Part shown: one piece after another, positions 33,590 to 41,530 of the stretch | Position numbering within the stretch: position 1 is the stretch's first letter | How the letters are laid out: the number at the start of each line of letters is the position of its first letter | Assembly: GCA_900199655.1 (NCBI GenBank) | Contig: FZRE01000004.1 | Location: forward strand, 116,195-180,194 | Source of the DNA: Prevotellaceae bacterium KH2P17 | GTDB taxonomy: Bacteria > Bacteroidota > Bacteroidia > Bacteroidales > Bacteroidaceae | Direction of reading: 5' to 3' | Length of the DNA stretch: 64,000 nt | Notes under the pieces: generated by a model | What the model was told of the DNA's origin: nothing | The model's database searches: none | The model's input: only the letters and a program-made list of their open reading frames with translations | Translations under genes and position numbers: made by a program

Positions 33590-34639
33590 ATGATGAAAAG
33601 ACAATCTATCCTGCTGGCATTAGCCTGCCTGCTCTGTCTGCCTGTCATGGCACAGAAAACCTACTCTGTTTACGCAGTGGGATTCTATAACCAGGAGAAT
33701 TTATTTGACTGTATTCACGACGAAGGAAAGAATGATTACGAATTCCTGCCCTCCGGCTCCTACAAGTGGGATGAGCTGAAGTACACCCACAAACTGCGCA
33801 ACATGGCCAAGGTGCTGGCCGAGATGGGCACCGACAAACTGCCCGGTGTGGGCTGCGCCTTCATCGGACTGAGCGAGGTGGAAAACGCCCACGTGCTGAC
33901 TGATCTCGTGGCCCAGGAGCCGCTCAAGGCCCGCGACTTCCGGTTCTGCCATATCGAAGGGTCCGATGAACGCGGCATCGACTGCGCCCTCATCTACAAT
34001 CCCAGCCTCTTCACCGTGCGCGATGTCAAGCTCGTACCCTACGTGCAGAGCCTGAAGAAAGACAGCGCCTACCACACGCGCGGCTTCCTCACCGTGAGCG
34101 GAACGCTGGCCGGCGAGCACGTTACGGCCGTAGTGTGCCACTGGCCGAGCCGTTACAGCGGCTCCTTCTACCGCGAGCAGGGGGCCAGCCAGGTAAAGGC
34201 ACTCAAGGATTCGCTCCTTGCCGACGACCCCGACTGCAAGATACTGGTGATGGGAGACATGAACGACGACCCCACGAACAAAAGCATGCACGAGGTGCTA
34301 TCGGCCAAGGAAGAAGTCGACATGGTTGGCCCAGGCGACATGTACAACCCCTGGTACAACCTGCTCGTTAAGCAGGGACAGGGCACCTTGACCTATGAGG
34401 GCAGCCCCAACCTCTTCGACCAGATTGTGATGACGCCCAACCTGCTCAACAAAAAAGGACAACGCGACTACTCAACGCTCAAGTTCTGGACCAACCAGAT
34501 ATTCCGCCGCGACTATCTCTTCCAGTCCGAAGGCCCCTACAAGGGTTCCACCAAACGCACCACTGCCGGCGGTGTGTGGCTCGACGGCTATTCAGATCAC
34601 CTGCCCGTGGTGGCCTATTTTGTGAAAGAACAGAAGTAA
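33590..34639 (+). CDS. Secreted endonuclease/exonuclease/phosphatase (EEP) family protein
   Basis: 349 residues from MMKRQSILLA, where the signal peptide begins; an upstream in-frame ATG at 33548 would put it behind a non-signal segment. EEP core: NQENLFD metal-binding Asn/Glu, SEVENAHVL with catalytic Glu, CHWPSRYSGS, GDMNDDP with Asp/Asn, and the final SDHLPVVA His. These enzymes cut phosphodiester bonds in DNA, RNA or lipids. Here the neighbouring TonB-dependent receptor/DUF5689 operon and the NUC nuclease favour nucleic acid. It is followed by the glycosylase and uridine kinase genes on the same strand. Confidence 0.92.
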   Translation: MMKRQSILLALACLLCLPVMAQKTYSVYAVGFYNQENLFDCIHDEGKNDYEFLPSGSYKWDELKYTHKLRNMAKVLAEMGTDKLPGVGCAFIGLSEVENAHVLTDLVAQEPLKARDFRFCHIEGSDERGIDCALIYNPSLFTVRDVKLVPYVQSLKKDSAYHTRGFLTVSGTLAGEHVTAVVCHWPSRYSGSFYREQGASQVKALKDSLLADDPDCKILVMGDMNDDPTNKSMHEVLSAKEEVDMVGPGDMYNPWYNLLVKQGQGTLTYEGSPNLFDQIVMTPNLLNKKGQRDYSTLKFWTNQIFRRDYLFQSEGPYKGSTKRTTAGGVWLDGYSDHLPVVAYFVKEQK

Positions 34640-34688
34640 CATGCTTTTTCCTGCCGGCCTTTGCCGGCGGGAAACGGACATATATGCG

Positions 34689-35279
34689 ATGACAGACCAA
34701 ACTCCGAACCCCATCGAGGTTCACCCCTTTGAGCCGTTCCTGCCCGGAAATGCCAAGCTGCTCATGCTCGGCACCTTTCCGCCCGCTCCCAAGCGGTGGT
34801 GCATGGAGTGGTATTACCCCAACTTCCAGAACGACATGTGGCGCATCGTGGGCCTGTGTTTCTTCGGCGACAAGATGCACTTCGTGGACGCACGCCGCAA
34901 GACTTTCCGCGTGGAAGCCATCAAGGACTTCCTGCGGCAGCGTGGTATCGCCATCTTCGACACCGCCCTGCGCATACGCCGCACCAAGGGAACGGCCTCC
35001 GACAAGGACCTGGAAATCGTAGAGCAGGCCGACCTCGACGGCATGCTGCGCGCCCTGCCGCAGTGCCGCGCCGTGCTGGCAGCGGGTCAGCTGGCCACGC
35101 AGGTGTTCATGGAACACTACAACATCCGCCACACACCCAAGATGGGAACCTATACCGAGTTCGGCTTCGAGGGCCGCACGCTGCGCCTGTACCGCGAGCC
35201 CAGCAGCTCGCGCGCCTACCCGCTGCAGGTGGAGAAGAAGGCAGAAGCCTATCGGACAATGTTTGACGAAATACTATAA
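34689..35279 (+). CDS. Uracil-DNA glycosylase superfamily protein
   Basis: 196 residues from MTDQTPNP (the frame is open from 34641; the ATG at 34689 avoids a short unlike N-terminus). LMLGTFPPAPKRW (about 22) corresponds to motif I of the family 4/6-like UDG superfamily, with PSSSRAYP near the C-terminus as motif II. It is predicted to excise uracil or hypoxanthine from DNA; the exact base is unclear because the motif I water-activating residue is atypical. It is 49 bases after the EEP nuclease and 10 before uridine kinase. Confidence 0.82.
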   Translation: MTDQTPNPIEVHPFEPFLPGNAKLLMLGTFPPAPKRWCMEWYYPNFQNDMWRIVGLCFFGDKMHFVDARRKTFRVEAIKDFLRQRGIAIFDTALRIRRTKGTASDKDLEIVEQADLDGMLRALPQCRAVLAAGQLATQVFMEHYNIRHTPKMGTYTEFGFEGRTLRLYREPSSSRAYPLQVEKKAEAYRTMFDEIL

Positions 35280-35289
35280 CAGATATACT

Positions 35290-35928
35290 ATGAACGTAAC
35301 AGACGACCATATCACCATCATCGGCATTGCCGGAGGCACGGGTTCGGGCAAGACTACCGTGGTTCGCAAAATCGTAGAAGCCCTGCCGCCCCACTTCGTA
35401 GCCGTTGTTCCGCTGGATTCTTACTACAACGACACCACTCACATGACCGATGAGGAGCGCCACAACATCAACTTCGACCATCCCGACGCCTTCGACTGGA
35501 AGCTGCTCAACAAGCAGATAAACGACCTGCGGCAGGGCATCGCCGTAGAACAACCTACCTATTCGTACCTGCTCTGCAACCGACTGCCGGAGACGGTGCA
35601 CGTAGAACCCAAGCCCGTTATCATCATCGAGGGTATCATGACGCTCATCAACAAGAAGCTGCGCGACATGATGGACCTCAAAATCTTTGTAGACTGCGAC
35701 CCCGACGAGCGCCTCATCCGCAACATACAGCGCGATACGATAGACCGCGGGCGCACTGTCTCCATGGTGGTTGACCGCTACCTGAAGGTGCTCAAGCCCA
35801 TGCACGAGCAGTTCATCGAACCCACCAAGCGCTATGCCGACCTCATTATTCCGCAGGGAGGCGAGAATGCAAAGGGCATAGCCATACTGTGCAAGTACAT
35901 TGAGGGCATTGTTCCGCCTACCGAGTAA
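35290..35928 (+). CDS. udk: Uridine kinase
   Basis: 212 residues from MNVTDDHITIIGIAGG (10 bases after the glycosylase stop; the earlier ATG at 35263 overlaps that gene). P-loop GIAGGTGSGKTT, LDSYYND, and FDHPDAFDW of the uridine-binding region, then RNIQRDTIDRGR. It phosphorylates uridine and cytidine for salvage. Its place after an extracellular nuclease and a DNA glycosylase fits reuse of nucleosides, although this may be coincidental. Confidence 0.96.
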   Translation: MNVTDDHITIIGIAGGTGSGKTTVVRKIVEALPPHFVAVVPLDSYYNDTTHMTDEERHNINFDHPDAFDWKLLNKQINDLRQGIAVEQPTYSYLLCNRLPETVHVEPKPVIIIEGIMTLINKKLRDMMDLKIFVDCDPDERLIRNIQRDTIDRGRTVSMVVDRYLKVLKPMHEQFIEPTKRYADLIIPQGGENAKGIAILCKYIEGIVPPTE

Positions 35929-35960
35929 TATCCCGTTAGGTTCTTAAACGTATCTTTCGC

Positions 35961-36030
35961 GAACTTTCGACACTTGTCGCACAATCATGTGACACCTGTC
36001 GCACAATCGTGCGACACTTGTCAAAAGTTC
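35961..36030. repeat. Family A intergenic repeat, copy 3 (three 22-bp units)
   Basis: Cores GACACTTGTC, GACACCTGTC and GACACTTGTC start at 35969, 35991 and 36013, exactly 22 bp apart. GAACTTTC is at the left end and AAAAGTTC at the right. It sits between the convergent udk and the HdeD-like gene. Confidence 0.88.
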
Positions 36031-36131
36031 CCGTAAACAGCAAACGGCACCCTCGGAGTGCCGTTTGCCGTTTCTGTTTGTAGGTTTCTTGGTCTGCGCT
36101 TTACGCGTGGAGCAGAGCGCGGAGGGAGCCG

Positions 36132-36782
36132 TCAGGGGTTCTGCTCCGGTTCCTGTGCCTCCTCCTGCGGTGCCTCTATGGCTTCAGCAGGCTGCGGGGC
36201 AGGTTGCTGCGGCACGTTCTTCTTGCGCTCGTGGTTTATCTTGATGGCGTTCACACACTCCACCACGCCGTAAAAAAGCATGCTCCAGCCAATGATGAAG
36301 AGCGGCGCGCTGGCTATTGCTGCTGGGTGAACGATGGCCACGATGCCTATCATGAGGATGATGGAGGGAAGGAGCCAGAAAACAAGTCCTACGTGGCCGC
36401 CCTTTGCAACGGTAGCAAGGTTCATGTATTGGTTGATGGCTCCCAGTATCAGAACAGCCGCCAGGATGTACATGAGCCATGTAATGAAGGTGTTGGGCAT
36501 CAGCGCCAGGATGATGCCTAAGAACAGGCTGCCTATGCCCACGATGGGGAACACGGGCTTGCCGCCGGCTATCAGCCGCCCTTCGGCGTCGTAGACTTCG
36601 GTCTCCTGGGCATGGTGCTTGGCGCTGTAGTAGGATACCACGGATATAACTCCCGAGAGGAAGAACAGCACGCCGATGGCAATGGTTATCCACGTAATGG
36701 TTTGCTCGCGGTACAGAATGAGCAATACGCCTATAACGATGGCGCAAAGCGCACGGAAAAGGGAACTTCTGAAGACTTTCAT
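36132..36782 (-). CDS. HdeD-like (DUF308) membrane protein
   Basis: 216 residues from MKVFRSSLF; the frame is open to 36830 but the promoter box at 36800-36807 lies inside that extension. Six hydrophobic segments in the HdeD/DUF308 pattern, in pairs with GVLFFLSGVISV and IIGWSMLFYGVVECVNAIK, and a Pro/Glu/Gln-rich cytoplasmic tail. HdeD is linked to acid resistance in E. coli; the role here is unknown. It converges on udk and is divergent from the histidine phosphatase gene. Confidence 0.88.
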   Translation of the reverse strand: MKVFRSSLFRALCAIVIGVLLILYREQTITWITIAIGVLFFLSGVISVVSYYSAKHHAQETEVYDAEGRLIAGGKPVFPIVGIGSLFLGIILALMPNTFITWLMYILAAVLILGAINQYMNLATVAKGGHVGLVFWLLPSIILMIGIVAIVHPAAIASAPLFIIGWSMLFYGVVECVNAIKINHERKKNVPQQPAPQPAEAIEAPQEEAQEPEQNP

Positions 36783-36799
36783 AGGCAATTTATTTGTTG

Positions 36800-36807
36800 C
36801 AAAAATA
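36800..36807 (-). promoter_or_regulatory. -7 box of the HdeD-like gene
   Basis: TATTTTTG on the minus strand, 18 bases before the ATG at 36782. Confidence 0.6.
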
Positions 36808-36839
36808 CAAACAATCTGCCAACCGTGCAATATTTTTTG

Positions 36840-36847
36840 TAATTTTG
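36840..36847 (+). promoter_or_regulatory. -7 box of the histidine phosphatase gene
   Basis: TAATTTTG, 15 bases before the ATG at 36863. Confidence 0.6.
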
Positions 36848-36862
36848 TAGCCTAAAACGCAG

Positions 36863-37372
36863 ATGATGACAAAATTGTACTTAGTGCGCCACGGAGAAAC
36901 TGTAGACAACGCCAAGCAGATATTGCAGGGGCAGGAACAGGGTGAACTCAATGCCACGGGCATCTCTCAGGCCCGCAAGGTGCGCGATGAACTGAGGGCG
37001 GAACCCATAGACGCCTTCGTGGCCAGCGACCTGAAGCGCTCCGTCGACACGTGTCGCATCATCGCCGAACCGCACAACTGCGAGGTTGTTACTACGCCGC
37101 TGCTGCGCGAACGCGACTGGGGAGACTTTACGGGCAAGTTCATTCCCGACCTCAAGGATGCCGAATGGCCCGGCAATGTGGAGACTATCGAGCATCTGCG
37201 GGCCAGGGCGCAGAACTTTCTTACATGGCTCAAGGTGGCTTATCCGGACCAGACGGTGCTCGCCGTGGGCCACGGCATCGTGAACAAAGCCATCCAGAGC
37301 GTGTACTACCGCAAGCCCATGAACGAGATACAGCGCATGACCAATGCCGACGTGCGCGTGCTGCTGCTGTAG
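36863..37372 (+). CDS. Histidine phosphatase (phosphoglycerate-mutase-like)
   Basis: 169 residues. Catalytic LVRHGET at residue 6, SDLKRSVDTCRII with the second Arg, LLRERDWGDFTG, and the second catalytic His in AVGHGIVN. The small size is too short for a glycolytic dPGM (about 230-250) and fits the CobC/PhoE-type phosphatases. Substrate unknown. It is monocistronic. A second ATG one codon in is possible. Confidence 0.9.
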   Translation: MMTKLYLVRHGETVDNAKQILQGQEQGELNATGISQARKVRDELRAEPIDAFVASDLKRSVDTCRIIAEPHNCEVVTTPLLRERDWGDFTGKFIPDLKDAEWPGNVETIEHLRARAQNFLTWLKVAYPDQTVLAVGHGIVNKAIQSVYYRKPMNEIQRMTNADVRVLLL

Positions 37373-37423
37373 GAAACGGGCCCGCAGCGGGCATATACGG
37401 GGCAGGGAACCGTGCGGGTAACC

Positions 37424-37457
37424 AAAAAAAGAGACTTCCGGATAACCCGGAAGCCTC
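37424..37457 (-). terminator. Intrinsic terminator of the Ser/Gly-rich protein gene
   Basis: An 11-bp stem (37431-37441 with 37447-37457, one mismatch) followed on the minus strand by seven T. It lies about 97 bases after the 37554 stop, and may also stop transcription from the phosphatase side. Confidence 0.75.
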
Positions 37458-37553
37458 TTCCCTAAATAATAACTCTCTAATTATGAGATCCCGAAAAACA
37501 ACTTTTTCTTTCTGTTTAACACCTATGTCTTTATTTTTATAGCAACTTTCTTG

Positions 37554-38657
37554 TTATCTGTGGCCTCCGAAGTGGCCGTTGGAAGAACCGCCGCCTCTCG
37601 TGGCGCCACCGCTGCGTCCCATGCTTCCGAAGCTGCCGCCGCTGCGTCCGGCACTTCCAAAGGAACCGCTATTACGGCTGCTTCCAAAGCTGCCGTTGCT
37701 GCGTCCCATGTTGCCGAAGCTGCCGTTGCTGCGGCTTTCGCCAAAGGAACCTCTGCTGCGGCTTTCGCCAAAGTTGCCGTTGCTGCGTGAGGGTGAGCCG
37801 AACGAGCGGGTGGGGGCTGTCTGGCGCTCCTGTGCCGAACGGCTGGGAGTGAAGGTGCGGTTAGGCGTCTGGTTCTCCGGACGGCCGAAGCTGCCTGACG
37901 AGCGTTCCTCTATCCGGTTGCTTCTTTCGCCGAACGAGCCTCTCTCCGTAGCCCGCGTGCTGCTCTGGCGCATGGTGTTGTTGCGCTGCAGGTTGTTGTC
38001 GGCGCGGCCGCCGAAGGTTCGGTTCTGCCTGTTCTCAAGCCTGCGGTTCTGGTTCTGGCGGTTCCAGTCGCGGTCGTAGTTGGCGTTGTTGCGTCCGTAG
38101 TCTCTGCTGCGTCCGCCGAAGGTTCTGCCTTTTCCGTAGTCGCCGCGGTCAAATCCGTCGCGCATGCCTATCCTGCGGTCGTTATGGCGCTGTCCGTAAG
38201 AGCGCCCGTTGTACCAGCTTCTGCCTCCGTTAGACCTCCAGCTGTGACCTCCGCGATACACAGTGTAGAAGTGGGGGCGCCCGAAGTAGTAGTAGGTACG
38301 GTGCGGGTAGCGGGCATAGACACGGAAGTGCCAGTAGCCGCCGTCCCAATACAACGGACGGTAAAAGTAGTTGGCAGCACAGAAGGCGCGGTATTGCCAG
38401 TCGAGCAAGATATAACTCAGGTCGAGGTTGCGCTGCGTCCAGTATGCTCCGTATATGTCGTTGTAATCGCTGATGCCCATCAGGTAGTCGAGATTTATCT
38501 CGTAGGCAGCCTCGTATTGGTCATCAGTCAGGTTCAGTTCATACGCCATCTTGTCCGTAAGGAAAAGAGCTTGTTCACGTGCCTGTTCGTAACTCATGGC
38601 GCTCACTGAAACCGTCAGTGTCAGCAGTGCTGTCAAGGCAATTATAAACTTCTTCAT
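37554..38657 (-). CDS. Secreted protein with Ser/Gly/Arg-rich repeat tail, unknown function
   Basis: 367 residues with a Sec signal peptide (cleavage after VSAM or nearby). A helical segment (about 20-75: EQAREQALFLTDKMAYELNLTDDQYEAAYEINLDYL) is followed by a Tyr/Trp/Arg-rich stretch (about 75-150). The final 200 residues are low-complexity, with RSxGSFG and FGESRS repeats that make it strongly basic. The repeats resemble surface or cell-wall-associated tails; no domain is recognised. The promoter carries paired palindromic sites at 38727-38760, shared with the lipoproteins at 6569-7123. Confidence 0.82.
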   Translation of the reverse strand: MKKFIIALTALLTLTVSVSAMSYEQAREQALFLTDKMAYELNLTDDQYEAAYEINLDYLMGISDYNDIYGAYWTQRNLDLSYILLDWQYRAFCAANYFYRPLYWDGGYWHFRVYARYPHRTYYYFGRPHFYTVYRGGHSWRSNGGRSWYNGRSYGQRHNDRRIGMRDGFDRGDYGKGRTFGGRSRDYGRNNANYDRDWNRQNQNRRLENRQNRTFGGRADNNLQRNNTMRQSSTRATERGSFGERSNRIEERSSGSFGRPENQTPNRTFTPSRSAQERQTAPTRSFGSPSRSNGNFGESRSRGSFGESRSNGSFGNMGRSNGSFGSSRNSGSFGSAGRSGGSFGSMGRSGGATRGGGSSNGHFGGHR

Positions 38658-38695
38658 TTGCGTATCGTTTAAAATGTTCTGTTCTTTGTCTGATG

Positions 38696-38703
38696 CAAAA
38701 GTA
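38696..38703 (-). promoter_or_regulatory. -7 box of the Ser/Gly-rich protein gene
   Basis: TACTTTTG on the minus strand, 39 bases before the start at 38657. Confidence 0.6.
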
Positions 38704-38726
38704 ACGCAAATCGGGAGGGCAGTGAA

Positions 38727-38762
38727 AGGATTTTCCCTAAATAGGCAGAGGAAAATCCCTAC
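38727..38762. promoter_or_regulatory. Paired palindromic sites, putative operator (copy 2)
   Basis: AGGATTTTCCCT (38727-38738) and AGGAAAATCCCT (38749-38760), centres 22 bp apart. The 14-mer AGGAAAATCCCTAC (38749-38762) is identical to the core of the site at 7225-7238. It lies 24-65 bases upstream of the -7 box at 38696-38703, a usual activator position. Confidence 0.55.
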
Positions 38763-38815
38763 ACTTTAAAATAATCATCACAATACGCCGTTATAAGTAG
38801 GAATAATGAAGAGGA

Positions 38816-40396
38816 ATGAAGAGAATATCCGTCATCATGGCTTTGTTTCTTGCACTGACAGAGCTTCATGCACAATATTATTGGAAGAACAACACGGCTC
38901 CGGGCAAGCCTGAGCTTGCCAAGGGGCTGGAATACCGCGTGGAGATGCAGGGCTCGGTGTCGAAAGGCAAGACTCCCTTATGGCTCAATGCCAACAAGTA
39001 CGGGCTAAGTTCACTGGAGAAAACAAACGGCTATTTGCGGGCGGCAGTTATCCGGCCGCTGTCCGTAGACTCTGCCCGCAGGTGGGCGATAGGCTACGGG
39101 CTCGACGTGGCCGGCGCCTGGCACTATACCAGCAAGCCCATAGTGCAGCAGGCGTACGGTGAGTTGCGCTGGCTTCACGGCCTGCTCACCGTGGGCAGCA
39201 AGGAGTATCCGATGGAGCTGAAGAACAACAGCTTGAGCAGCGGAGCACAGACTCTGGGCATCAATGCACGCCCCGTGCCGCAGGTGAGGCTCGCTTTGCC
39301 GGAATACTGGACGCTCCCCCTGCTCTACGGATGGCTGCACGTAAAAGGCCACATAGCCTATGGAAAGTTCACGGACAACAGCTGGAAGACGGAATTTACG
39401 CGCACCAGCAAGGCTCCTTACGCCACGGGAGCGCTCTACCACAGCAAGGCAGGCTATCTGAAGATAGAGAACCGACGGCAGGAGTACCCTTTCTCGTTCG
39501 AGATGGGGCTGGAGATGGTGTCGCAGTTCGGTGGAACGCGCCACGCGTACGATGAGAACGGCAACCTTACCGTTACCCAGGCGCCCCATGGATTGCGCTC
39601 TTACTGGGATGCCTTCTTACCAGGAGGCGCGGGAGTTGGCGAGACCACGTACCAAAATGTTGAGGGTAACCAGTTGGGAAGCTATGTGGTACGCTTCAAC
39701 TGGGACTGTCCCAGTTGGGGCTTCAGCCTCTATGGCGACCATTACTTCGAAGATCACTCGCAGATGCTCTTCCTCGATTACGACGGCTATGGCACCGGCG
39801 AAGAGTGGAATACGAAAAAAGACAGGCGCTACGTGTCCTACGGTCTGCGTGATTTCATGGTGGGTGCGGAGCTGCGTTTGCCGCGTTACCGCTGGCTGGA
39901 CAACGCCGTCTTTGAGTTCATTACGACCAAGTACCAGAGCGGACCGGTTTATCACGACCGCACGCCCACCATCAGCGACCACATTGGAGGCCGCGACAGC
40001 TACTACAACCACTGGTGGTACAACGGCTACATGCACTGGGGGCAGGTGATGGGAAATCCGCTCTACCGCTCTCCTATATATAATACGGACGGCCTAATCC
40101 TGGTAGAGAACAACCGTTTTGTGGCCTGGCACGTGGGCTTCTCGGGCCATCCGTACCGCAACATGGGCTACCGCATGCTGGCAACTTACCAGAACGGATG
40201 GGGCGACTACGACCGCCCGTTTACCCACAGGCAGCACAACGTGAGCCTGATGGCCGAGATGCACTACCGCTTCTCGTTGCCCAAGTGGGGCAACTGGATG
40301 GTCAAAGGAGCCGCGGGAGCCGACTTCGGCGAGATTTTGGGCGACAACTACGGCGTGCAGTTCACGCTGACAAAATACGGACTGTTTAAGAGATGA
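38816..40396 (+). CDS. Capsule assembly Wzi family protein
   Basis: 526 residues: a signal peptide (LTELHAQ cleavage) and a barrel-like pattern of alternating aromatic strands, with Wzi-family stretches such as LTVGSKEYPMELKNNSLSSGAQTLGINARPVPQ and the final TKYGLFKR strand. In E. coli Wzi anchors capsule to the surface. It is read toward the capsule operon: the lipocalin-like gene follows with a four-base overlap, and the sugar-transferase gene converges from the other side. Confidence 0.9.
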   Translation: MKRISVIMALFLALTELHAQYYWKNNTAPGKPELAKGLEYRVEMQGSVSKGKTPLWLNANKYGLSSLEKTNGYLRAAVIRPLSVDSARRWAIGYGLDVAGAWHYTSKPIVQQAYGELRWLHGLLTVGSKEYPMELKNNSLSSGAQTLGINARPVPQVRLALPEYWTLPLLYGWLHVKGHIAYGKFTDNSWKTEFTRTSKAPYATGALYHSKAGYLKIENRRQEYPFSFEMGLEMVSQFGGTRHAYDENGNLTVTQAPHGLRSYWDAFLPGGAGVGETTYQNVEGNQLGSYVVRFNWDCPSWGFSLYGDHYFEDHSQMLFLDYDGYGTGEEWNTKKDRRYVSYGLRDFMVGAELRLPRYRWLDNAVFEFITTKYQSGPVYHDRTPTISDHIGGRDSYYNHWWYNGYMHWGQVMGNPLYRSPIYNTDGLILVENNRFVAWHVGFSGHPYRNMGYRMLATYQNGWGDYDRPFTHRQHNVSLMAEMHYRFSLPKWGNWMVKGAAGADFGEILGDNYGVQFTLTKYGLFKR

Positions 40397-40863
40397 AGAA
40401 AGAAATGAAGCCTCTCAGGATGTTGTTTTTCACGGTTATGCTCGCGTTGGCAGCCTCGTTGAGTTCCTGCGGCGTCGATGTAAACTCGCTGGGATCGGGC
40501 GATGTGTACGGTTATTGGCACCTGGAACGGGTAGACTCGCTGCAAAACGGGCAGCAGAAAGACGTGTCAGAGAACCGAATCTTCTGGATGTTCGAGGGCA
40601 AACTGCTGGAGATGAGCGACTACGACGGCGGTTACAACATCTACCTGCTGCGCTTCAGCCACTCGGGTGGCATGCTCGAAGTAAGCCAACCCTACATGTA
40701 CGACCGCGAGAGTGGCGAGGGCGACCGCAAGGTAACTGACCCGCAGGAACTCAGCCACTACGGTATTAACGCCTTGGAAGAAAGATTTGAGGTGGAAAAG
40801 TTGAGCGATGGAAAGATGATACTAAAGAACCAGCTGGTAAAACTCTATTTTACCAAGTTCTAA
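40393..40863 (+). CDS. Lipocalin-like lipoprotein
   Basis: 156 residues. Lipobox SSC at about 26-27. The mature part starts VYGYWHLERVD, the lipocalin-like opening, and continues with short beta segments (IFWMFEGKLLEM, YNIYLLRFSH). It is translationally coupled to Wzi by a 4-base overlap (ATGA) and its stop overlaps the end of the opposing sugar-transferase gene by 4 bases. A surface-polysaccharide role is inferred from position only. Confidence 0.8.
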   Translation: MKKEMKPLRMLFFTVMLALAASLSSCGVDVNSLGSGDVYGYWHLERVDSLQNGQQKDVSENRIFWMFEGKLLEMSDYDGGYNIYLLRFSHSGGMLEVSQPYMYDRESGEGDRKVTDPQELSHYGINALEERFEVEKLSDGKMILKNQLVKLYFTKF

Positions 40864-41486
40864 AACTTCTTTCCGAAGAGGATATTCAGAATGGTTTCTG
40901 CAAGAATCTTGGCATCGAGAAACCAGGAGCGATGCGCTAAATAGTACAAATCCATCTCCAGTCGGGTGAGCATCTTGTCCATGGTGTCGGTGTAGCCGTT
41001 GTGCAGCGTGGCATACGATGTAACGCCCGGCCGTATCTGGTAGAGGTATTCGTAACGCGGGTCGTGCTGCATGATGAGGTCAATGAAGTACTTGCGCTCC
41101 GGGCGCGGACCGATGAAAGCCATGTCGCCCTTAAAGACATTCCACAGTTGCGGCAGCTCGTCGAGATGGTGGTCACGCAGAAATCTGCCCACCTTGGTCA
41201 GCCGTTCGTCGCCCTCCGTGTAGAGTTCCGGTCTCCCATCCTCAGCTCCCGGCTTCATGCTGCGGAACTTGTAGATGAAGAACGGCCTGCCGAAGCGCCC
41301 TATGCGTTCCTGCTTAAAGATGGCCGGGCCGCCGTCTTCGCGCTTCACGGCAATGTAGCAAATAGCGAAGAGGGGCGAGAGAAGCACCATGCCGATGGCG
41401 GCTAAGAGCATGTCTACAATGCGTTTCACGTTTCTTTCTATCTCGGTCATCCCGTCGGGAATATACGTTGTCTCGTTTGTCATCAT
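40860..41486 (-). CDS. Bacterial sugar transferase (initiating phosphoglycosyltransferase)
   Basis: 208 residues. One transmembrane/re-entrant helix at about 23-47, then the conserved catalytic core IFKQERIGRFGRPFFIYKFRSM, DELPQLWNVFKGDMAFIGPRP and the YQIRPGVT segment. It transfers a phosphosugar from a nucleotide donor to undecaprenyl phosphate, starting a capsule repeat unit; the donor is unknown. The PglC-like length lacks the multi-helix N-terminal part of WbaP. It is the last gene of the leftward capsule operon. Confidence 0.94.
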   Translation of the reverse strand: MMTNETTYIPDGMTEIERNVKRIVDMLLAAIGMVLLSPLFAICYIAVKREDGGPAIFKQERIGRFGRPFFIYKFRSMKPGAEDGRPELYTEGDERLTKVGRFLRDHHLDELPQLWNVFKGDMAFIGPRPERKYFIDLIMQHDPRYEYLYQIRPGVTSYATLHNGYTDTMDKMLTRLEMDLYYLAHRSWFLDAKILAETILNILFGKKF

Positions 41487-41530
41487 ATTTTTTTTAACGA
41501 CAACTTGCTGTTTTTAGTGTCCGGACGGCA

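Noticed and set aside
5542..36030. CRISPR array as an explanation of the 22-bp repeats
   Set aside because: Units are contiguous at a 22-bp step with no unique spacers between identical repeats, there are 3-6 units only, and no cas genes are in the window.
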